Shown: positions 26,220-37,354, counted from the first letter of the stretch. The stretch: DNA of 48,973 bases from an uncultured Clostridia bacterium (GCA_944386115.1 CALWZV010000005.1:1-48973); one strand, 5' to 3'. The notes: generated from the letters alone by a model not told the origin. A program made the numbers and translations.

Positions 26220-26952
26220 TTATCCAGTTTTGCTTATTATATCTTTTTTCATTTTATTTATTATCTTTTTTTCTAATCTTGATATATAACTCTGCGATAT
26301 GCCGTAATTCGTCTGCCACTTCTTTTTGCGTTTTTTCTTCTCCTGTTATAAATCCAAATCTTAATTCCATTATGTTTTTTTCTCTTTTATTTAATTTTTC
26401 TATTGAATTTTTTAGTAATTTTTTATCTACCTCATCTTCTATTCTTCTTGAAGTTATATCTGGCTCTGTCCCTAATATATCTGATAATAATAGCTCATTA
26501 CCATCTCCATCTTGATTCAATGGTTCATCTATTGAGACTTCTTGTTTTATTCTATTACTTCTTCTTAAATACATTAATATTTCATTTTCTATACATCTTG
26601 AAGCATATGTTGCAAGTTTTATATTTTTGTTTGTATTAAAAGTGTTTATAGCTTTCATTAATCCTATTGTTCCAATTGATATTAAATCTTCAATCCCTAC
26701 ACCAGTATTTTCAAATTTTTTTGCAATATATACGACTAGACGCAAATTTCTTTCAACTAACACTGTTTTTGTATTCTCGTCCCCATTTGATAGTTTTTCT
26801 AATAACTCATCTTCTTCTTCATTTGTAAGTGGAGGAGGTAATATTTGTGTTCCACCTATATAATAGATTGAATTGTCATTTAATTCATCCTTTCCTATAC
26901 ATCTAACAAATATAGTATTTATACTATATTTTAGCATTTCCAACAAGTTCAT
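26220..26952 (-). CDS. sigE: Sigma-E, early mother-cell sigma factor, recoded at one CGGC
   Basis: 243 residues with recoding. Made as an inactive pro-protein and processed by SpoIIGA. Features in order: short pro-sequence (about 1-30), [17 protein letters not shown], region 2 [15 protein letters not shown] and [15 protein letters not shown], region 2.4 [18 protein letters not shown], and region 4. Triplet reading ends in the tail [12 protein letters not shown]. Reading CGGC at 26301-26304 as Gly gives [18 protein letters not shown], the helix-turn-helix of region 4.2 that reads the -35 element, and stops at 26220. So -35 recognition depends on the recoding. The start overlaps the end of spoIIGA by 29 bp, coupling regulator and protease. 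Confidence 0.94.
26301..26304 (-). other. Recoding site 8: CGGC read as Gly in sigE
   Basis: Context GAA TTA CGGC ATA TCG, product E-L-G-I-S, the turn of the region 4.2 helix-turn-helix. Confidence 0.93.
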
Positions 26953-27832
26953 TTGTACTCCTTTCTAAAACATCTAATCCAACTAATGAATTATAATTTC
27001 CTGTTTTGCTTAATTCTTTATCATATATAGCAATTATTACATTTTCCACAATATTTTCGCAATCGTCGTTTTTTACTATTGCTTTATCAGCTTTTACTCC
27101 TAATAAGAGTCCATTAGTTTTTCCTAGAGATGTAAATGGTATTATTCTAAAATTTAAATTATATAAGTTTTCTACAATTTTCCCCTTTACTATCTTTTCT
27201 GTATTTTCTAATACATCTTTTGGCAATATGTTTTCTAGTTTATTAGATTGTACAACAATAACAGGGTATCCAGTTATTGGCTCTTTTAAAGAATTTCCGG
27301 TGTCTATCATAGCTCTTAATATTTCCTGCTTATCTTTTATATATATTTTTATATCGCAAAACATATCTTGTTTAGTTATCTTAGTTTTTATAACTCTAAA
27401 TGCTGTTTGAATTATTATGAAACCTATTATGGCTCCAAGTAATGCAATTTTTATTGGGTATGTTCCAATTAATAATCCATTTTTTGTCATTATATTTTCT
27501 GGTTTTATAAAATATAATAATGCAAATGCCGTTCCGCCAAAAGCAAAAGAGATTAAATAAAATATTATTAATTGCTTAAATAGCATTCTTAAATTTTTAG
27601 GTTTAAAACATATGTATACCATTACAACTGATAATATTATTTTAAAAATCAAATTAGAATATATTTTAAAAATGTTCATAAAAGAAATTACAGCATAAAT
27701 CCCTCCTATTAAACTAGATATTATTATTCTTAAAATTCTTAAGTTATTTCTTGTTACTACTCCTGTTGCAAATAATATTGCGTAATTCATACACAAATTT
27801 TCTAATAATACAACATCAACGTAGATAGTCAT
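26924..27832 (-). CDS. spoIIGA: SpoIIGA, sigma-E processing protease
   Basis: Membrane-embedded aspartic protease that cleaves pro-sigma-E after forespore signalling. 302 residues: about five transmembrane segments in the N-terminal half (within 1-155) and a C-terminal protease domain with the catalytic motif in [13 protein letters not shown] (about 193-198), followed by [14 protein letters not shown]. Overlaps sigE by 29 bp, the arrangement expected for this regulator/target pair. The start is ATG 27832. No in-frame CGG. Confidence 0.93.
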   Translation of the reverse strand: MTIYVDVVLLENLCMNYAILFATGVVTRNNLRILRIIISSLIGGIYAVISFMNIFKIYSNLIFKIILSVVMVYICFKPKNLRMLFKQLIIFYLISFAFGGTAFALLYFIKPENIMTKNGLLIGTYPIKIALLGAIIGFIIIQTAFRVIKTKITKQDMFCDIKIYIKDKQEILRAMIDTGNSLKEPITGYPVIVVQSNKLENILPKDVLENTEKIVKGKIVENLYNLNFRIIPFTSLGKTNGLLLGVKADKAIVKNDDCENIVENVIIAIYDKELSKTGNYNSLVGLDVLERSTNELVGNAKI

Positions 27833-27911
27833 ATTCTACCTTCTTATACCATCATCTTTAATAGCTATTTTATATTATTTTTTCTTAAAATTATGTCATT
27901 TCATGAAGGCG

Positions 27912-27947
27912 AAAAAAAGAAATGATCTACAAAATGAGATCATTTCT
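27912..27947 (-). terminator. Terminator of ftsZ
   Basis: 11-bp perfect stem (AGAAATGATCT/AGATCATTTCT) followed on the minus strand by a seven-T run. Confidence 0.85.
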
Positions 27948-27964
27948 ACAAACTTATTTCATTA

Positions 27965-29086
27965 TTATTTATTTAATCCCTTATTTTTTCTTAAAAATGG
28001 AGGAATATCTAAATCATTCTGAGAATTGCTACTTTCAGTTGGTGTTGGTATAGAATTTAACTTTTTGTCCCATGCTTTACTTACTAAATTATCTACTCCT
28101 ATACTTGAAATTTTGTCTTCATCTTTTTCAAATCCTGTTGCTATAACTGTTATTACAACTTCATCTTCTAATGTGTCGTCTGTAACAGTACCAAATATAA
28201 TATTTGCTTCAGGATCTGCACTTCTTTGTACTAACTCTGCTGCTATATTTGCTTCATGTAATCCAATGTCACTTCCACCTGTAATATTTATTATTACACC
28301 ACTTGCACCTTCTATTGATGTTTCAAGTAATGGACTTTGAATTGCTTGTTTTGCAGCATCTTCTGCTCTATTTTCTCCGCTTGCTCTACCTATTCCCATA
28401 TGTGCCATACCTTTATTTAGCATAATAGTTTTTACATCTGCAAAGTCTAAATTTATAAGTCCTGGTACTGCAATTAAATCTGATATACCCTGAACTCCTT
28501 GTCTTAATACATCATCAGCCATTTTAAATGCTTCAATAATAGATGTTTTTCTATCAATAACTTGTAATAATTTATCATTTGGTATTACTACTAATGTGTC
28601 AACTTTTCCTTTTAAATTTTCAATTCCACGTTCTGCTTGTGACAATCTTTTTTTACCTTCAAAAGTAAATGGTTTTGTTACAACTCCTATTGTTAATATT
28701 CCCATTTCTTTAGCTGCTGATGCTACAACAGGTGCTGCTCCTGTTCCTGTTCCTCCACCCATTCCTGCTGTTACAAAAACCATATCTGCACCTTTTAATG
28801 CCTCTGCTATTTCTGATTTGCTCTCTTCTGCTGCTTGTGCACCTATATCTGGGTTAGCTCCTGCACCTAACCCCCTTGTTATCTTTTCACCAATTTGAAT
28901 TTTCATTGGTGCTTTTGATAACCTAAGAGCTTGGTTATCTGTGTTTATTGCTATAAATTCTACATTTTTAATGCCTGAATCTATCATTCTATTTACTGCA
29001 TTATTACCTGCTCCTCCAACTCCAATTACTTTAATTGTTGCTGTTCCATCCATCATATAATCTGCTTTATCATCATATTCCATCAT
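27965..29086 (-). CDS. ftsZ: FtsZ, tubulin-like division GTPase
   Basis: GTPase that forms the cytokinetic ring and recruits the divisome. 373 residues. GTP-binding site [17 protein letters not shown] at the N-terminus, tubulin signature [15 protein letters not shown] (about 106-120), PFTFEGKKR (T6 region), [11 protein letters not shown] (T7 catalytic loop) and a short C-terminal peptide [13 protein letters not shown] that binds FtsA/ZipA-like partners. GGGAGG-type RBS. It follows ftsA by about 80 bp, forming an ftsA-ftsZ operon, and ends with a strong terminator. Confidence 0.98.
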   Translation of the reverse strand: MMEYDDKADYMMDGTATIKVIGVGGAGNNAVNRMIDSGIKNVEFIAINTDNQALRLSKAPMKIQIGEKITRGLGAGANPDIGAQAAEESKSEIAEALKGADMVFVTAGMGGGTGTGAAPVVASAAKEMGILTIGVVTKPFTFEGKKRLSQAERGIENLKGKVDTLVVIPNDKLLQVIDRKTSIIEAFKMADDVLRQGVQGISDLIAVPGLINLDFADVKTIMLNKGMAHMGIGRASGENRAEDAAKQAIQSPLLETSIEGASGVIINITGGSDIGLHEANIAAELVQRSADPEANIIFGTVTDDTLEDEVVITVIATGFEKDEDKISSIGVDNLVSKAWDKKLNSIPTPTESSNSQNDLDIPPFLRKNKGLNK

Positions 29087-29169
29087 AAAGTTTATTCCTC
29101 CCTAATATATTATATTTTTAAAATTTATAGACTTTATTTTAGTGATTTAGCTCACTTAGGCATTTAAGA

Positions 29170-30399
29170 TTATGAATAGAAAAAATCTTTTATTTTCTCT
29201 ATTACATTTTTTAATATGTTTTTTTCTGTAACAACATCTATACTACTTGAAACAGTTCTTGCAAATGGTTTGTTAGCTACATATCTTATCAGTGCATATG
29301 CTGTTCTATAATTAGCTCCTATTGTGCTTATTAATCTTCCTGTTGCCATTTTTACAGGTATATTCAAAATTATTTTTCCAGCAACATCACTTTTATTTAT
29401 ATTTGTAATACCTTGACCTGTTAGTATGACATTATTTACTTTAGATTTTATTCCCTGGCTCATGATGTCTTTATTTACTAATGAAAATATTTCTTCAACT
29501 CTTGCTTCTATTATTTCTATAAGCTCAGAACTTTTTATTGATTTGTTTCTTGAATTTCCTTTATATGTATTTAACATTATAGGGTTATCATTGTCAATAA
29601 AAGATTTTAGAGCTAGTCCATATTGTTGTTTTAATCTTTCAGCTTCTTCTTGACTTATTTCTAATACTAATGAAATATCATTTGTTATATTATCTCCACC
29701 AACAGGAATTGTATTTGTATATATAAATGTCTGTCCCTCGAAAACTCCTATGTCAGTATTCCCAGCTCCTATATCCAATAAAATGATATTGTCATTTAAT
29801 TCGTTCGTGTCTAATACTAAATTTCTTTCTGCTAATGTTACTGGAACTAATCCATCTATTTCTATTCCTGCTTTTTTTAGTATTCCCGAAACTTGTCTTA
29901 CATAATCTTTATCAGCTAATATAACTTGTGCTTGTAGAGTGAAACTAGAACTTAAATTTCCAACTGGGTCATCTACAATATTTCCATTTTCTAAAATAAA
30001 TTTGTCTGGAACTATATCTATTAGAATTTTATCTTCTGGAATTTCTATATCTTTTACCTGAACTATAGCTGTTGAAACATCTTTTGTAGATATTCCTGCA
30101 TACTTGTCCTTTACATCTTTTGTTATACTGTTTTGTACAATTGTTGCATATTTTCCTGGTATTGTAATATAAGCAGAATTAATTTTTAAGTTTGCTGTTT
30201 CTTCCGCTTCTTTTATTGTTTTAGAAATAGCAGTAGAAATTTCAGCTTCATCTATTATTTTTGTCTTTTTTATACCAGAACATTTACTTTCGCATGTAGC
30301 AATGACTTCTATTTGGTTGAAATTATTGACTTCTCCAACAACTGTACTGACTTTAGATGTGCCTAAATCAACACCTACGATTATGTCCCCTACTGCCAA
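29170..30399 (-). CDS. ftsA: FtsA, actin-like division protein
   Basis: Membrane-tethered ATP-binding partner that links FtsZ filaments to the membrane. 409 residues, actin-like: phosphate-1 motif GVDLGTSKVSTVVG near the N-terminus, SHS2/1C region with LAERNLVLD, phosphate-2 motif ILLDIGAGNTDIGVF (about 220) and adenosine motif ILTGQGITNINK. The C-terminus ends in an amphipathic-like stretch (ILKNVIEKIKDFFYS) likely to bind membrane. Starts with TTG behind GGAGG. Upstream neighbour on the same strand is murA, separated by its terminator and a 150-bp gap. Confidence 0.95.
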   Translation of the reverse strand: MAVGDIIVGVDLGTSKVSTVVGEVNNFNQIEVIATCESKCSGIKKTKIIDEAEISTAISKTIKEAEETANLKINSAYITIPGKYATIVQNSITKDVKDKYAGISTKDVSTAIVQVKDIEIPEDKILIDIVPDKFILENGNIVDDPVGNLSSSFTLQAQVILADKDYVRQVSGILKKAGIEIDGLVPVTLAERNLVLDTNELNDNIILLDIGAGNTDIGVFEGQTFIYTNTIPVGGDNITNDISLVLEISQEEAERLKQQYGLALKSFIDNDNPIMLNTYKGNSRNKSIKSSELIEIIEARVEEIFSLVNKDIMSQGIKSKVNNVILTGQGITNINKSDVAGKIILNIPVKMATGRLISTIGANYRTAYALIRYVANKPFARTVSSSIDVVTEKNILKNVIEKIKDFFYS

Positions 30400-30556
30400 G
30401 TTTATTCCTCCATTTTTACTAAATTTGTTCTAAATAAGAATATATTATTTTATAAAAAATGTCAATAGAATTTGTCACATTTTTGTAATATTTTTGTAAT
30501 AAATGTAATATGATTTTCTGTATCTAAAATGTGCCATATGATTTATAATATAATGC

Positions 30557-30598
30557 AAAAAGCAGGTTCTATTTTTATATATAATTACCTGCTTTTTT
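30557..30598 (-). terminator. Terminator of murA
   Basis: 11-bp stem (AAAAAGCAGGT/ACCTGCTTTTT) with T runs, placed directly after the recoded murA stop at 30602, not after the triplet-reading stop at 30681. Confidence 0.85.
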
Positions 30599-30601
30599 AG
30601 C

Positions 30602-31850
30602 TTATATTTTCACAATTTTTGCACCTAAGCTATTTAATTTTTCATCTAAGTTTTCATAACCTCTTAATACATGTTCTATATTATTTACTCTTGTTTTTCC
30701 GGTTAGCAAATAGTCCAGCAAGTATTAATGCAGCGCCTCCCCTTAAATCAGTTGAATTTACTTCTGCATTAGATAATTTTCTAACACCTTTCATAACAGC
30801 CATCTTCCCTTCTATTGTTGCTTTTGCACCCATTCTTTTTAATTCATTTATATATTTAAATCTATTTTCAAATATATTTTCTATTATTACGGAGGTTCCT
30901 TTTGCAGTTGTAAGTAATGCTCCAAATACTGACTGCATATCTGTTGGAAATCCTGGGTATGGCATTGTTTTTATTTCTATCCCTTTTAGTCTATTATTTG
31001 ATTCAATTTTTATTATATCACTATTTACTTGTATTTTACATCCACATTCTTCTAATTTAGCTATTATTGGTGCAATATGTTCTGGTATTACATTTCTTAT
31101 AATACCTTTTCCTCTTGTTATTGCTATACTACAAAGCAAAGTTCCTGCTTCAATTCTATCTGGCATAATAGTATAACTAACATCCTTTAATGTTTTTACA
31201 CCTTTAATTCTTATAATTCCTGTTCCCGCTCCTTCAATATTTGCTCCCATTTTATTTAACATTTCTTGTAGGTCTTGTATTTCTGGCTCTCTTGCAGCAT
31301 TTTTTATAATTGTTTCTCCCTCTGCTAAAACTGATGCAAGCATTAAGTTCTCTGTTGCACCCACACTAGGAAAGTCTAGGTGTATTTCTGCTCCTACAAT
31401 TTTATCTGCCATACATTTTATAAAACCAGATTCTTCTATAATATTTATTCCCAATTTTTTAAATCCCTGTAAATGCAGATCTATTGGCCTACTACCAATA
31501 TCACAACCACCTGGATATGAAAACACTGCATTTTTAAATCTACCTATTATTGCTCCTGCTAATATTACTGAAGAACGCATTTCTCTCATTAGTTTGTCTG
31601 GAATTTCATGTGTTTTTATTTGTTTGGAATTTATTGTTATCTTGTTTTTATTTCTTTTTACTGTACATCCTAGTACTTTTAATATGTCTGATGTAAATTT
31701 TATATCATATATATCTGGAACATTATATAATTTTGTTGTCTTACCACTTAGAATACTTGCTGCCATTATTGGTAAAGATGCATTTTTTGATCCTGATACA
31801 TAGGTTTCTCCTTCTAATTTTTTTCCACCTTCTATTATGTAACTAGACAT
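30602..31850 (-). CDS. murA: UDP-GlcNAc 1-carboxyvinyltransferase (MurA), recoded at one CGGA
   Basis: First committed step of peptidoglycan synthesis, transferring enolpyruvate from PEP to UDP-GlcNAc. 415 residues from the ATG at 31850 (a GTG at 31859 lies within the GAAGGGTG RBS). Motifs: ISGSKNASLPIMAA-like N-terminus (VSGSKNASLP), YPGGCDIGSRPIDLH loop (family has Cys in this loop: GGCDIG), and C-terminal STDLRGGAALILAGL. Triplet reading then ends FANRKNKSK. Reading CGGA at 30698-30701 as Gly gives FAN-G-KTRVNNIEHVLRGYENL and DEKLNSLGAKIVKI, the conserved final strand and Arg, with a stop matched to the terminator. Confidence 0.94.
30698..30701 (-). other. Recoding site 9: CGGA read as Gly in murA
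   Basis: Context GCT AAC CGGA AAA ACA, product A-N-G-K-T, followed by the conserved RGYENLDEKL. Confidence 0.93.
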
Positions 31851-31998
31851 TTTTTTCACCCTTCCATTTTGTTATTACAGTAATAGTTTATGTTTCCTTT
31901 ACGTAAAAGGTGAATGTGTTCTTATCATTATTTGTTCCTTAAAAAAGTGCATTACATTTAATACTTTTCCTTATCTGTTTATTTGCATATTTTTTATT

Positions 31999-33378
31999 TT
32001 AAAATATGCTATTTATTATGTCTTTTACCTTTGATAGTTTGCCATATCTTATTATATCTTGTTGTTCTTCATTTGATAATCCTTTTACTTTTTCTACTAA
32101 TTTTTCTGTTTTTTTATGTATGTCAAATGAAATTGACTCACTAATTTTAATTCCATTATTACTTTTTATTGTTATTATTTCTGGCTCTATTTCGAAACCA
32201 TTGTTTTCTATATATTGGGTAATGTTTTCATATTTTGAATTATCTCCTATTATTTGCCTTAATAATTTTGCTAGTTCTCTTGCTTTTAATTGTGACATAA
32301 CTAAAAAAAACATATCCTCGACAATAGGTTTTACTTGCTCGCATTTAATTTTTCCTGCTACCAGCTTATATATCTCATTTACTGATATATTGTTTTTTAC
32401 ACTATAATTATTTAATATACTTTCTTCTGGAATTTTAAGTTTTTTACCTGTTCTTGCAAAATCAATTACTTTTCTTTTTAATTCATGAACTAATTGTTGG
32501 TTTTGTCCTTCTATTTGTTGTAATAATGAAAAAATGTCTACAACCTCTTTTTGAACATCTATTATTTCGTTTTTTTCAATATCTCCATAATGTATTAGTT
32601 CTAATGATGAAAATGCATTTTCTATTGTTTTTGCCAATAAATTGTTATTTATTGTATTAGAGATCAAATGCTCCATTTTCCCCATTCTTTCAAGTAATGT
32701 TAATTTAGCAATTATCTTATTTTTCTCTAATTGTTGTTTTTCATTTAGAGCTTGATAATTACTAATTCTTGCAACTGGAGCTTTGTATGTAATTTCTTTT
32801 CTTGGTTTTGCTCTATTTTGTTTTAATGTTTTTCTTAAAGTGTACTTTTCTTCTATTTTCTTACATATTTCCTTTTTTGTTTTACTATTATCTATTTCTG
32901 AAATTCTTTTTAAAAGTTCGCTATTTGTTGATATAGAAAAAATATATTCATTTATCTTTTTTAATATTTCTTCTAACATATATTGACCAGCATTTACAAC
33001 CTTTTTTCCCATTTTTCTCTTAGGAACTTTTACTATTATATATTTATCTTTGTAAAATCCTCTTCCATAAAAAATAGCCACATTACTATTACTTGAAAGA
33101 GAAATGCAATTTGTATCTTTTCTATAGTGGGGCTTTATATGGTCATATACCTGTTCTAGGCTAATTTCATCATTTTTCTTATATTTGGCTACTCCATTTT
33201 TAGAATCTTCTTCATGTCTTTCTCTGTCTGTTCTTATTCTCTCGAAATCGCCTTTATTATCTAGTATTGTTTCTTTTTCTAAATCTTGATTATCTGCCAT
33301 GTTTAAAGCTCTAAAAAAGTAATAGTTTTCTTCATCTTCTATTATATTAAATTTACTTACATCAAACAAACTCTCCAT
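31999..33378 (-). CDS. Hypothetical protein, 459 residues
   Basis: No family recognised. Soluble, Lys/Glu-rich, with no signal peptide or membrane segment. The N-terminal 130 residues contain an Arg in YYFFRALNM, then TNCISLSSNSNVAIFYGRG and YIIVKVPKRKMGKK. This Arg, Ser-x-Ser, beta-strand order is loosely like ADP-ribosyltransferase folds, but no clear ExE motif is visible. The remainder (about 165-459) is predicted mostly helical with coiled-coil-like stretches (QALNEKQQLEKNKIIAKL). It lies between murA and a patatin gene, both on the same strand. No in-frame CGG. Confidence 0.7.
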   Translation of the reverse strand: MESLFDVSKFNIIEDEENYYFFRALNMADNQDLEKETILDNKGDFERIRTDRERHEEDSKNGVAKYKKNDEISLEQVYDHIKPHYRKDTNCISLSSNSNVAIFYGRGFYKDKYIIVKVPKRKMGKKVVNAGQYMLEEILKKINEYIFSISTNSELLKRISEIDNSKTKKEICKKIEEKYTLRKTLKQNRAKPRKEITYKAPVARISNYQALNEKQQLEKNKIIAKLTLLERMGKMEHLISNTINNNLLAKTIENAFSSLELIHYGDIEKNEIIDVQKEVVDIFSLLQQIEGQNQQLVHELKRKVIDFARTGKKLKIPEESILNNYSVKNNISVNEIYKLVAGKIKCEQVKPIVEDMFFLVMSQLKARELAKLLRQIIGDNSKYENITQYIENNGFEIEPEIITIKSNNGIKISESISFDIHKKTEKLVEKVKGLSNEEQQDIIRYGKLSKVKDIINSIF

Positions 33379-33422
33379 TATAATAATTTCCTTTGTAATA
33401 TTTTATTATTCTTAACTTAAAT

Positions 33423-34259
33423 TTAGCTTTTTATAATTTCTTTAATTTCATTCATATGTTCTAATGCACATTCATAACCTTTTTTATAACATTTATTTAT
33501 TTTACTTATATCTAATATTCTAATTTCACCTGTGTCTATTACTATTGTATAATCACTTTTATTTAAATCTTTTTCTGCAATTTTATTAGACATTATATCA
33601 ATTGTCCTTATTGCTATACTATACATATTGTTTCTTACTGATGTATCTTGTACAAAGAAATTTACCCCAATAACTTTATCTGCCCCTGCTTTTTTTAATT
33701 CAGATATTGGTACATTATTTAAGACTCCTCCATCTACAAATATATGATCTTCAAATTTAAGTGGTGCAAAATATACAGGAAAAGAGGCACTTGCTCTTAC
33801 AGCTTTGCCAACAGATATATCTTTTATATATTTTTCTCCTTCCATTTCTGCATTTGTGAAAATATATTCTTTTCCATCTTTAATATCTACTGTTGGTATA
33901 ATTGTTGGTAATTGTAATTCACCTATTCTTTCTATGTTTTTATATCTTGCAATCTCATTTAATATAGTTTCTATATTATATCCAGAACGCATTCCATCTA
34001 CCATTAAGCTTTTGTTTTCTCTCATACTCGAAAAAATATAGCTAGGATTCGATTCAATCATTGCTTTTGCTGAATAGTTAAATAAGTTAAGCATTTCTTT
34101 TGCATTATATCCCATTGCATATAATGAAGCTACAATACTTCCAGATGATGTTCCACTAATCATATCAACTTTTATATTGTTTTCTTCTAATGCTTGAATA
34201 ATACCAATATGAGCTGCTCCTTTTACCCCTCCTCCAGCTAATGCTAAACCTAGTTTCAT
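33423..34259 (-). CDS. Patatin-like phospholipase (RssA-like)
   Basis: 278 residues. Serine lipid acyl hydrolase of the bacterial patatin group. The start at ATG 34259 is behind AGAGGAGG; the frame is open to 34280 but that would include the RBS. Oxyanion hole GLALAGGGVKGAAHIG, nucleophile elbow SGTSSGSIVA (about 37-46), catalytic Asp in FVDGGVLNNVP. No signal peptide, so it probably acts at the inner membrane face. Follows cdd by 25 bp in the same direction. Confidence 0.92.
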   Translation of the reverse strand: MKLGLALAGGGVKGAAHIGIIQALEENNIKVDMISGTSSGSIVASLYAMGYNAKEMLNLFNYSAKAMIESNPSYIFSSMRENKSLMVDGMRSGYNIETILNEIARYKNIERIGELQLPTIIPTVDIKDGKEYIFTNAEMEGEKYIKDISVGKAVRASASFPVYFAPLKFEDHIFVDGGVLNNVPISELKKAGADKVIGVNFFVQDTSVRNNMYSIAIRTIDIMSNKIAEKDLNKSDYTIVIDTGEIRILDISKINKCYKKGYECALEHMNEIKEIIKS

Positions 34260-34284
34260 ATTTTTTCCTCCTCTAAACAAAATT

Positions 34285-34656
34285 TTATAAGTTAAAACTT
34301 TGTGGCAATAATTCTTCTATTAAATATTTTTTGGTTTTATTCCCATTATATACAGTATATATTTCAAATTCTTTATTAACAAATTCACTCATAAACTGCC
34401 TACAATAACCACATGGAGTAGTATAATCTTTATCCCCTATTACCAATATTTTCGTAAAATTTCTTTCTCCTTCAGATATTGCTTTAGTAAATGCAACTCT
34501 TTCTGCACATATAGACATTATTCCATGGTTTTCAACATTACACCCTGTATATATTTTTCCTTCTTTTGTAATAAGAACTGCTCCTACTTTAAAATTAGAA
34601 TATGGTACATATGCATTTTCTTGAGCTTTTTTTGCAATTTCTATAAATTCTTCCAT
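34285..34656 (-). CDS. cdd: Cytidine deaminase
   Basis: Hydrolytic deamination of (deoxy)cytidine to (deoxy)uridine in pyrimidine salvage. 123 residues, homotetrameric type. Zinc motif ICAERVAF (Cys, Glu proton shuttle) and PCGYCRQ (two Cys ligands), substrate motif GCNVEN and SNFKVGAVL near the N-terminus. Transcribed divergently from leuS and upstream of the patatin gene. Confidence 0.96.
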   Translation of the reverse strand: MEEFIEIAKKAQENAYVPYSNFKVGAVLITKEGKIYTGCNVENHGIMSICAERVAFTKAISEGERNFTKILVIGDKDYTTPCGYCRQFMSEFVNKEFEIYTVYNGNKTKKYLIEELLPQSFNL

Positions 34657-34863
34657 TTTTATTTTCCTCTCTTTTCAATTTTATTTTTTTAATTATATAT
34701 TAGTTTAATATTGTTTTCAATAAAAACTTCAACTTAAGTTTATTGGTAAATTTTAATTATTTATATATTAATCATCAAATATTTGTTTATTTTTGTTATT
34801 TTGCTTTATTTTCAAGCAAAAATGGTATATAATATTAAATAATTTTAATATTCGGAGGTTTTT

Positions 34864-37260
34864 ATGACATACAATTTTAGTGAAATTGAAAAAAAGTGGC
34901 AAGATTATTGGGATGAACATAAAACTTTTAAAACAGATATTTATGATTTTAGTAAACCTAAGTTTTATGCATTAGATATGTTTCCATATCCTTCTGGTCA
35001 AGGATTACATGTTGGTCACCCTGAGGGTTATACTGCAACAGACATAATATCTAGAATGAAAAGAATGCAAGGTTACAATGTGTTACACCCAATGGGCTGG
35101 GATGCATTTGGTTTACCTGCTGAACAATATGCAATAAAAACAGGTAAACATCCTTATTTATTTACATTGAAAAATATTGAAACATTTAAAAAGCAATTAA
35201 AAATGTTAGGTTTTTCTTTTGATTGGGATAGAGAGATTTCAACAGCAGATCCAAAATTTTATAAATGGACCCAATGGATATTTAAACAATTATATAATGC
35301 TGGTCTTGCAAAATTAGTTGATATGCCTGTTAATTGGTGTGAAGAATTAGGTACTGTTCTTTCTAATGATGAAGTAATTGATGGAAAGAGTGAAAGAGGT
35401 GGATACCCTGTTGTTCGTAAAAATATGAAACAATGGGTATTAGATATTACAAAATATGCAGACATTTTACTTGAAGGATTAAATGAATTAGATTGGCCAG
35501 ATTCTACAAAAGAAATCCAGAGAAATTGGATTGGCAAATCAATTGGTGCAAATGTTATATTTAAAGTCAATAATTCAGATTTTTCTTTTACAGTATTTAC
35601 AACTAGATGTGACACATTATTTGGAGCTACATATTGCGTCCTTGCACCAGAACATGAACTTGTAGAAAAAATCACCACAAAAGAACAAAAAGATTTAGTA
35701 AATGAATATATTGAAGTTTGTAGCCATAAATCTGAAGTAGAAAGAATAGATTTAAGTAAAGAAAAAACTGGTGTTTTTACTGGAAGCTATGCAATTAATC
35801 CTGTTAATAATAAACTAATACCAATCTGGATTTCAGATTATGTTTTATCTACTTATGGCACAGGTGCAATTATGGCAGTTCCTGCACATGATGAAAGAGA
35901 TTACGAATTTGCTAAAAGATTTGGTTTAGAAATAATACCAGTGTTAGATGGTGGTAATGTAAATGAGTCTGCTTTTATCGAAGATGGCAAACATATAAAT
36001 TCTGAATTCTTAAATGGCCTAAATAAAGATGAAGCTATTGGCAAAATGTTAGAATGGTTAGAAAAAAATAAGGTTGGTTGCAAAAAAGAAAACTTTAAAT
36101 TAAGAGAATGGATTTTCGCAAGGCAAAGATATTGGGGTGAACCTATTCCAATTATTCATTTTGAAGATGAAATGAAAGTTTTAGAAGATTCTGAACTTCC
36201 TTTGATATTACCAGAATTAGAGGATTATAGTCCATCTAAAACTGGTTCTTCTCCATTAGATAAAGCAACATCTTGGGTAAATGTTACTGTAAACGGGAAA
36301 AAAGGAAAAAGAGAAACAAGCACAATGCCAGGTTCTGCAGGATCTAGTTGGTATTTTTTAAGATATATCGACCCTAAAAATGATAATGAGTTTGCAGATA
36401 AAAAGTTACTAGAACATTGGTTACCAGTCGACCTATATGTTGGTGGACCTGAACATGCTGTTGGACATTTATTATATTCAAGATTTTGGAATAATTTCTT
36501 ATACAACCAAGGACTTGTTCCTGTAAAAGAACCATTTCAAAAACTTCGTCATCAAGGAATGATTCTTGGCTCAAATAATGAAAAAATGAGCAAATCTAGA
36601 GGTAATGTAATAAATCCTGATGATATTGTACGAGATTATGGAGCTGATGCTTTAAGATTATATGAAATGTTTATGGGACCAATTGAAGCTTCAAAGCCTT
36701 GGGATGAAAACGGCATAGATGGTTCTAAAAAATTTTTAGATAGAGTTTGGAGACTATATACAGAAACTAATAAAATTAAAGATACTAAAAATTCTAACTT
36801 AGATAAAGTTTATAATTATACAGTAAAAAAAGTAACATCAGATTATGAAACAATGAATTTTAATACTGCAATTAGTCAACTTATGATTTTTATAAATAGT
36901 GTATATAAAGAAGATATTTTTCCAAAGGAATATGCTGAAGGGTTCTTGAAATTATTAAATCCTGTAGCTCCACATATTACTGAAGAGTTATGGCAAATTG
37001 TATTAGGATATGATAATACAATTTCTTATTCAAACTGGCCTTCATATGATGAATCAAAGCTTACCGATTCTGAAATTGATATTCCTGTTCAAATAAATGG
37101 TAAATTAAAATTTACTATAAAAGTTCCTATTAATAGTGAACAAGATGAAGTAAAAAATATAATTCATAATTCGAATGAACTATCTAATTTATTAGATGGA
37201 AAAAATATTATAAAAGAAATATATGTTAAAAATAAAATATATAATATTGTTGTAAAATAA
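34864..37260 (+). CDS. leuS: Leucyl-tRNA synthetase
   Basis: Charges tRNA-Leu in the cytoplasm. 798 residues, a usual bacterial length. HIGH-type motif [15 protein letters not shown] (about 41-55), CP1 editing domain with [16 protein letters not shown] and [15 protein letters not shown] (about 330), KMSKS motif EKMSKSRGN (about 573), then anticodon-binding helices and a C-terminal [11 protein letters not shown] region. TTCGGAGG precedes the ATG. The 207-bp leader holds no T-box. Three CGG trinucleotides lie out of phase and cause no break. It forms a single gene with a terminator after it. Confidence 0.98.
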   Translation: MTYNFSEIEKKWQDYWDEHKTFKTDIYDFSKPKFYALDMFPYPSGQGLHVGHPEGYTATDIISRMKRMQGYNVLHPMGWDAFGLPAEQYAIKTGKHPYLFTLKNIETFKKQLKMLGFSFDWDREISTADPKFYKWTQWIFKQLYNAGLAKLVDMPVNWCEELGTVLSNDEVIDGKSERGGYPVVRKNMKQWVLDITKYADILLEGLNELDWPDSTKEIQRNWIGKSIGANVIFKVNNSDFSFTVFTTRCDTLFGATYCVLAPEHELVEKITTKEQKDLVNEYIEVCSHKSEVERIDLSKEKTGVFTGSYAINPVNNKLIPIWISDYVLSTYGTGAIMAVPAHDERDYEFAKRFGLEIIPVLDGGNVNESAFIEDGKHINSEFLNGLNKDEAIGKMLEWLEKNKVGCKKENFKLREWIFARQRYWGEPIPIIHFEDEMKVLEDSELPLILPELEDYSPSKTGSSPLDKATSWVNVTVNGKKGKRETSTMPGSAGSSWYFLRYIDPKNDNEFADKKLLEHWLPVDLYVGGPEHAVGHLLYSRFWNNFLYNQGLVPVKEPFQKLRHQGMILGSNNEKMSKSRGNVINPDDIVRDYGADALRLYEMFMGPIEASKPWDENGIDGSKKFLDRVWRLYTETNKIKDTKNSNLDKVYNYTVKKVTSDYETMNFNTAISQLMIFINSVYKEDIFPKEYAEGFLKLLNPVAPHITEELWQIVLGYDNTISYSNWPSYDESKLTDSEIDIPVQINGKLKFTIKVPINSEQDEVKNIIHNSNELSNLLDGKNIIKEIYVKNKIYNIVVK

Positions 37261-37301
37261 GAAGAGCATTTTGCAGAGATAGTCTATGTAGTAACGGCAA
37301 A

Positions 37302-37350
37302 TTTCAAAAAAAGAATCCCACAGCTTAAATAGGGCTGTGGGATTCTTTTT
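37302..37350. terminator. Strong terminator between leuS and the cohesin gene
   Basis: 17-bp stem (AAAAAGAATCCCACAGC with GCTGTGGGATTCTTTTT) and 10-nt loop; T run on both strands, serving convergent genes. Confidence 0.93.
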
Positions 37351-37354
37351 ACAT

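Noticed and set aside
34657-34863. T-box riboswitch upstream of leuS
   Set aside because: The 207-bp region has no T-box TGGNACCGCG-like sequence, no specifier arm and no terminator hairpin.
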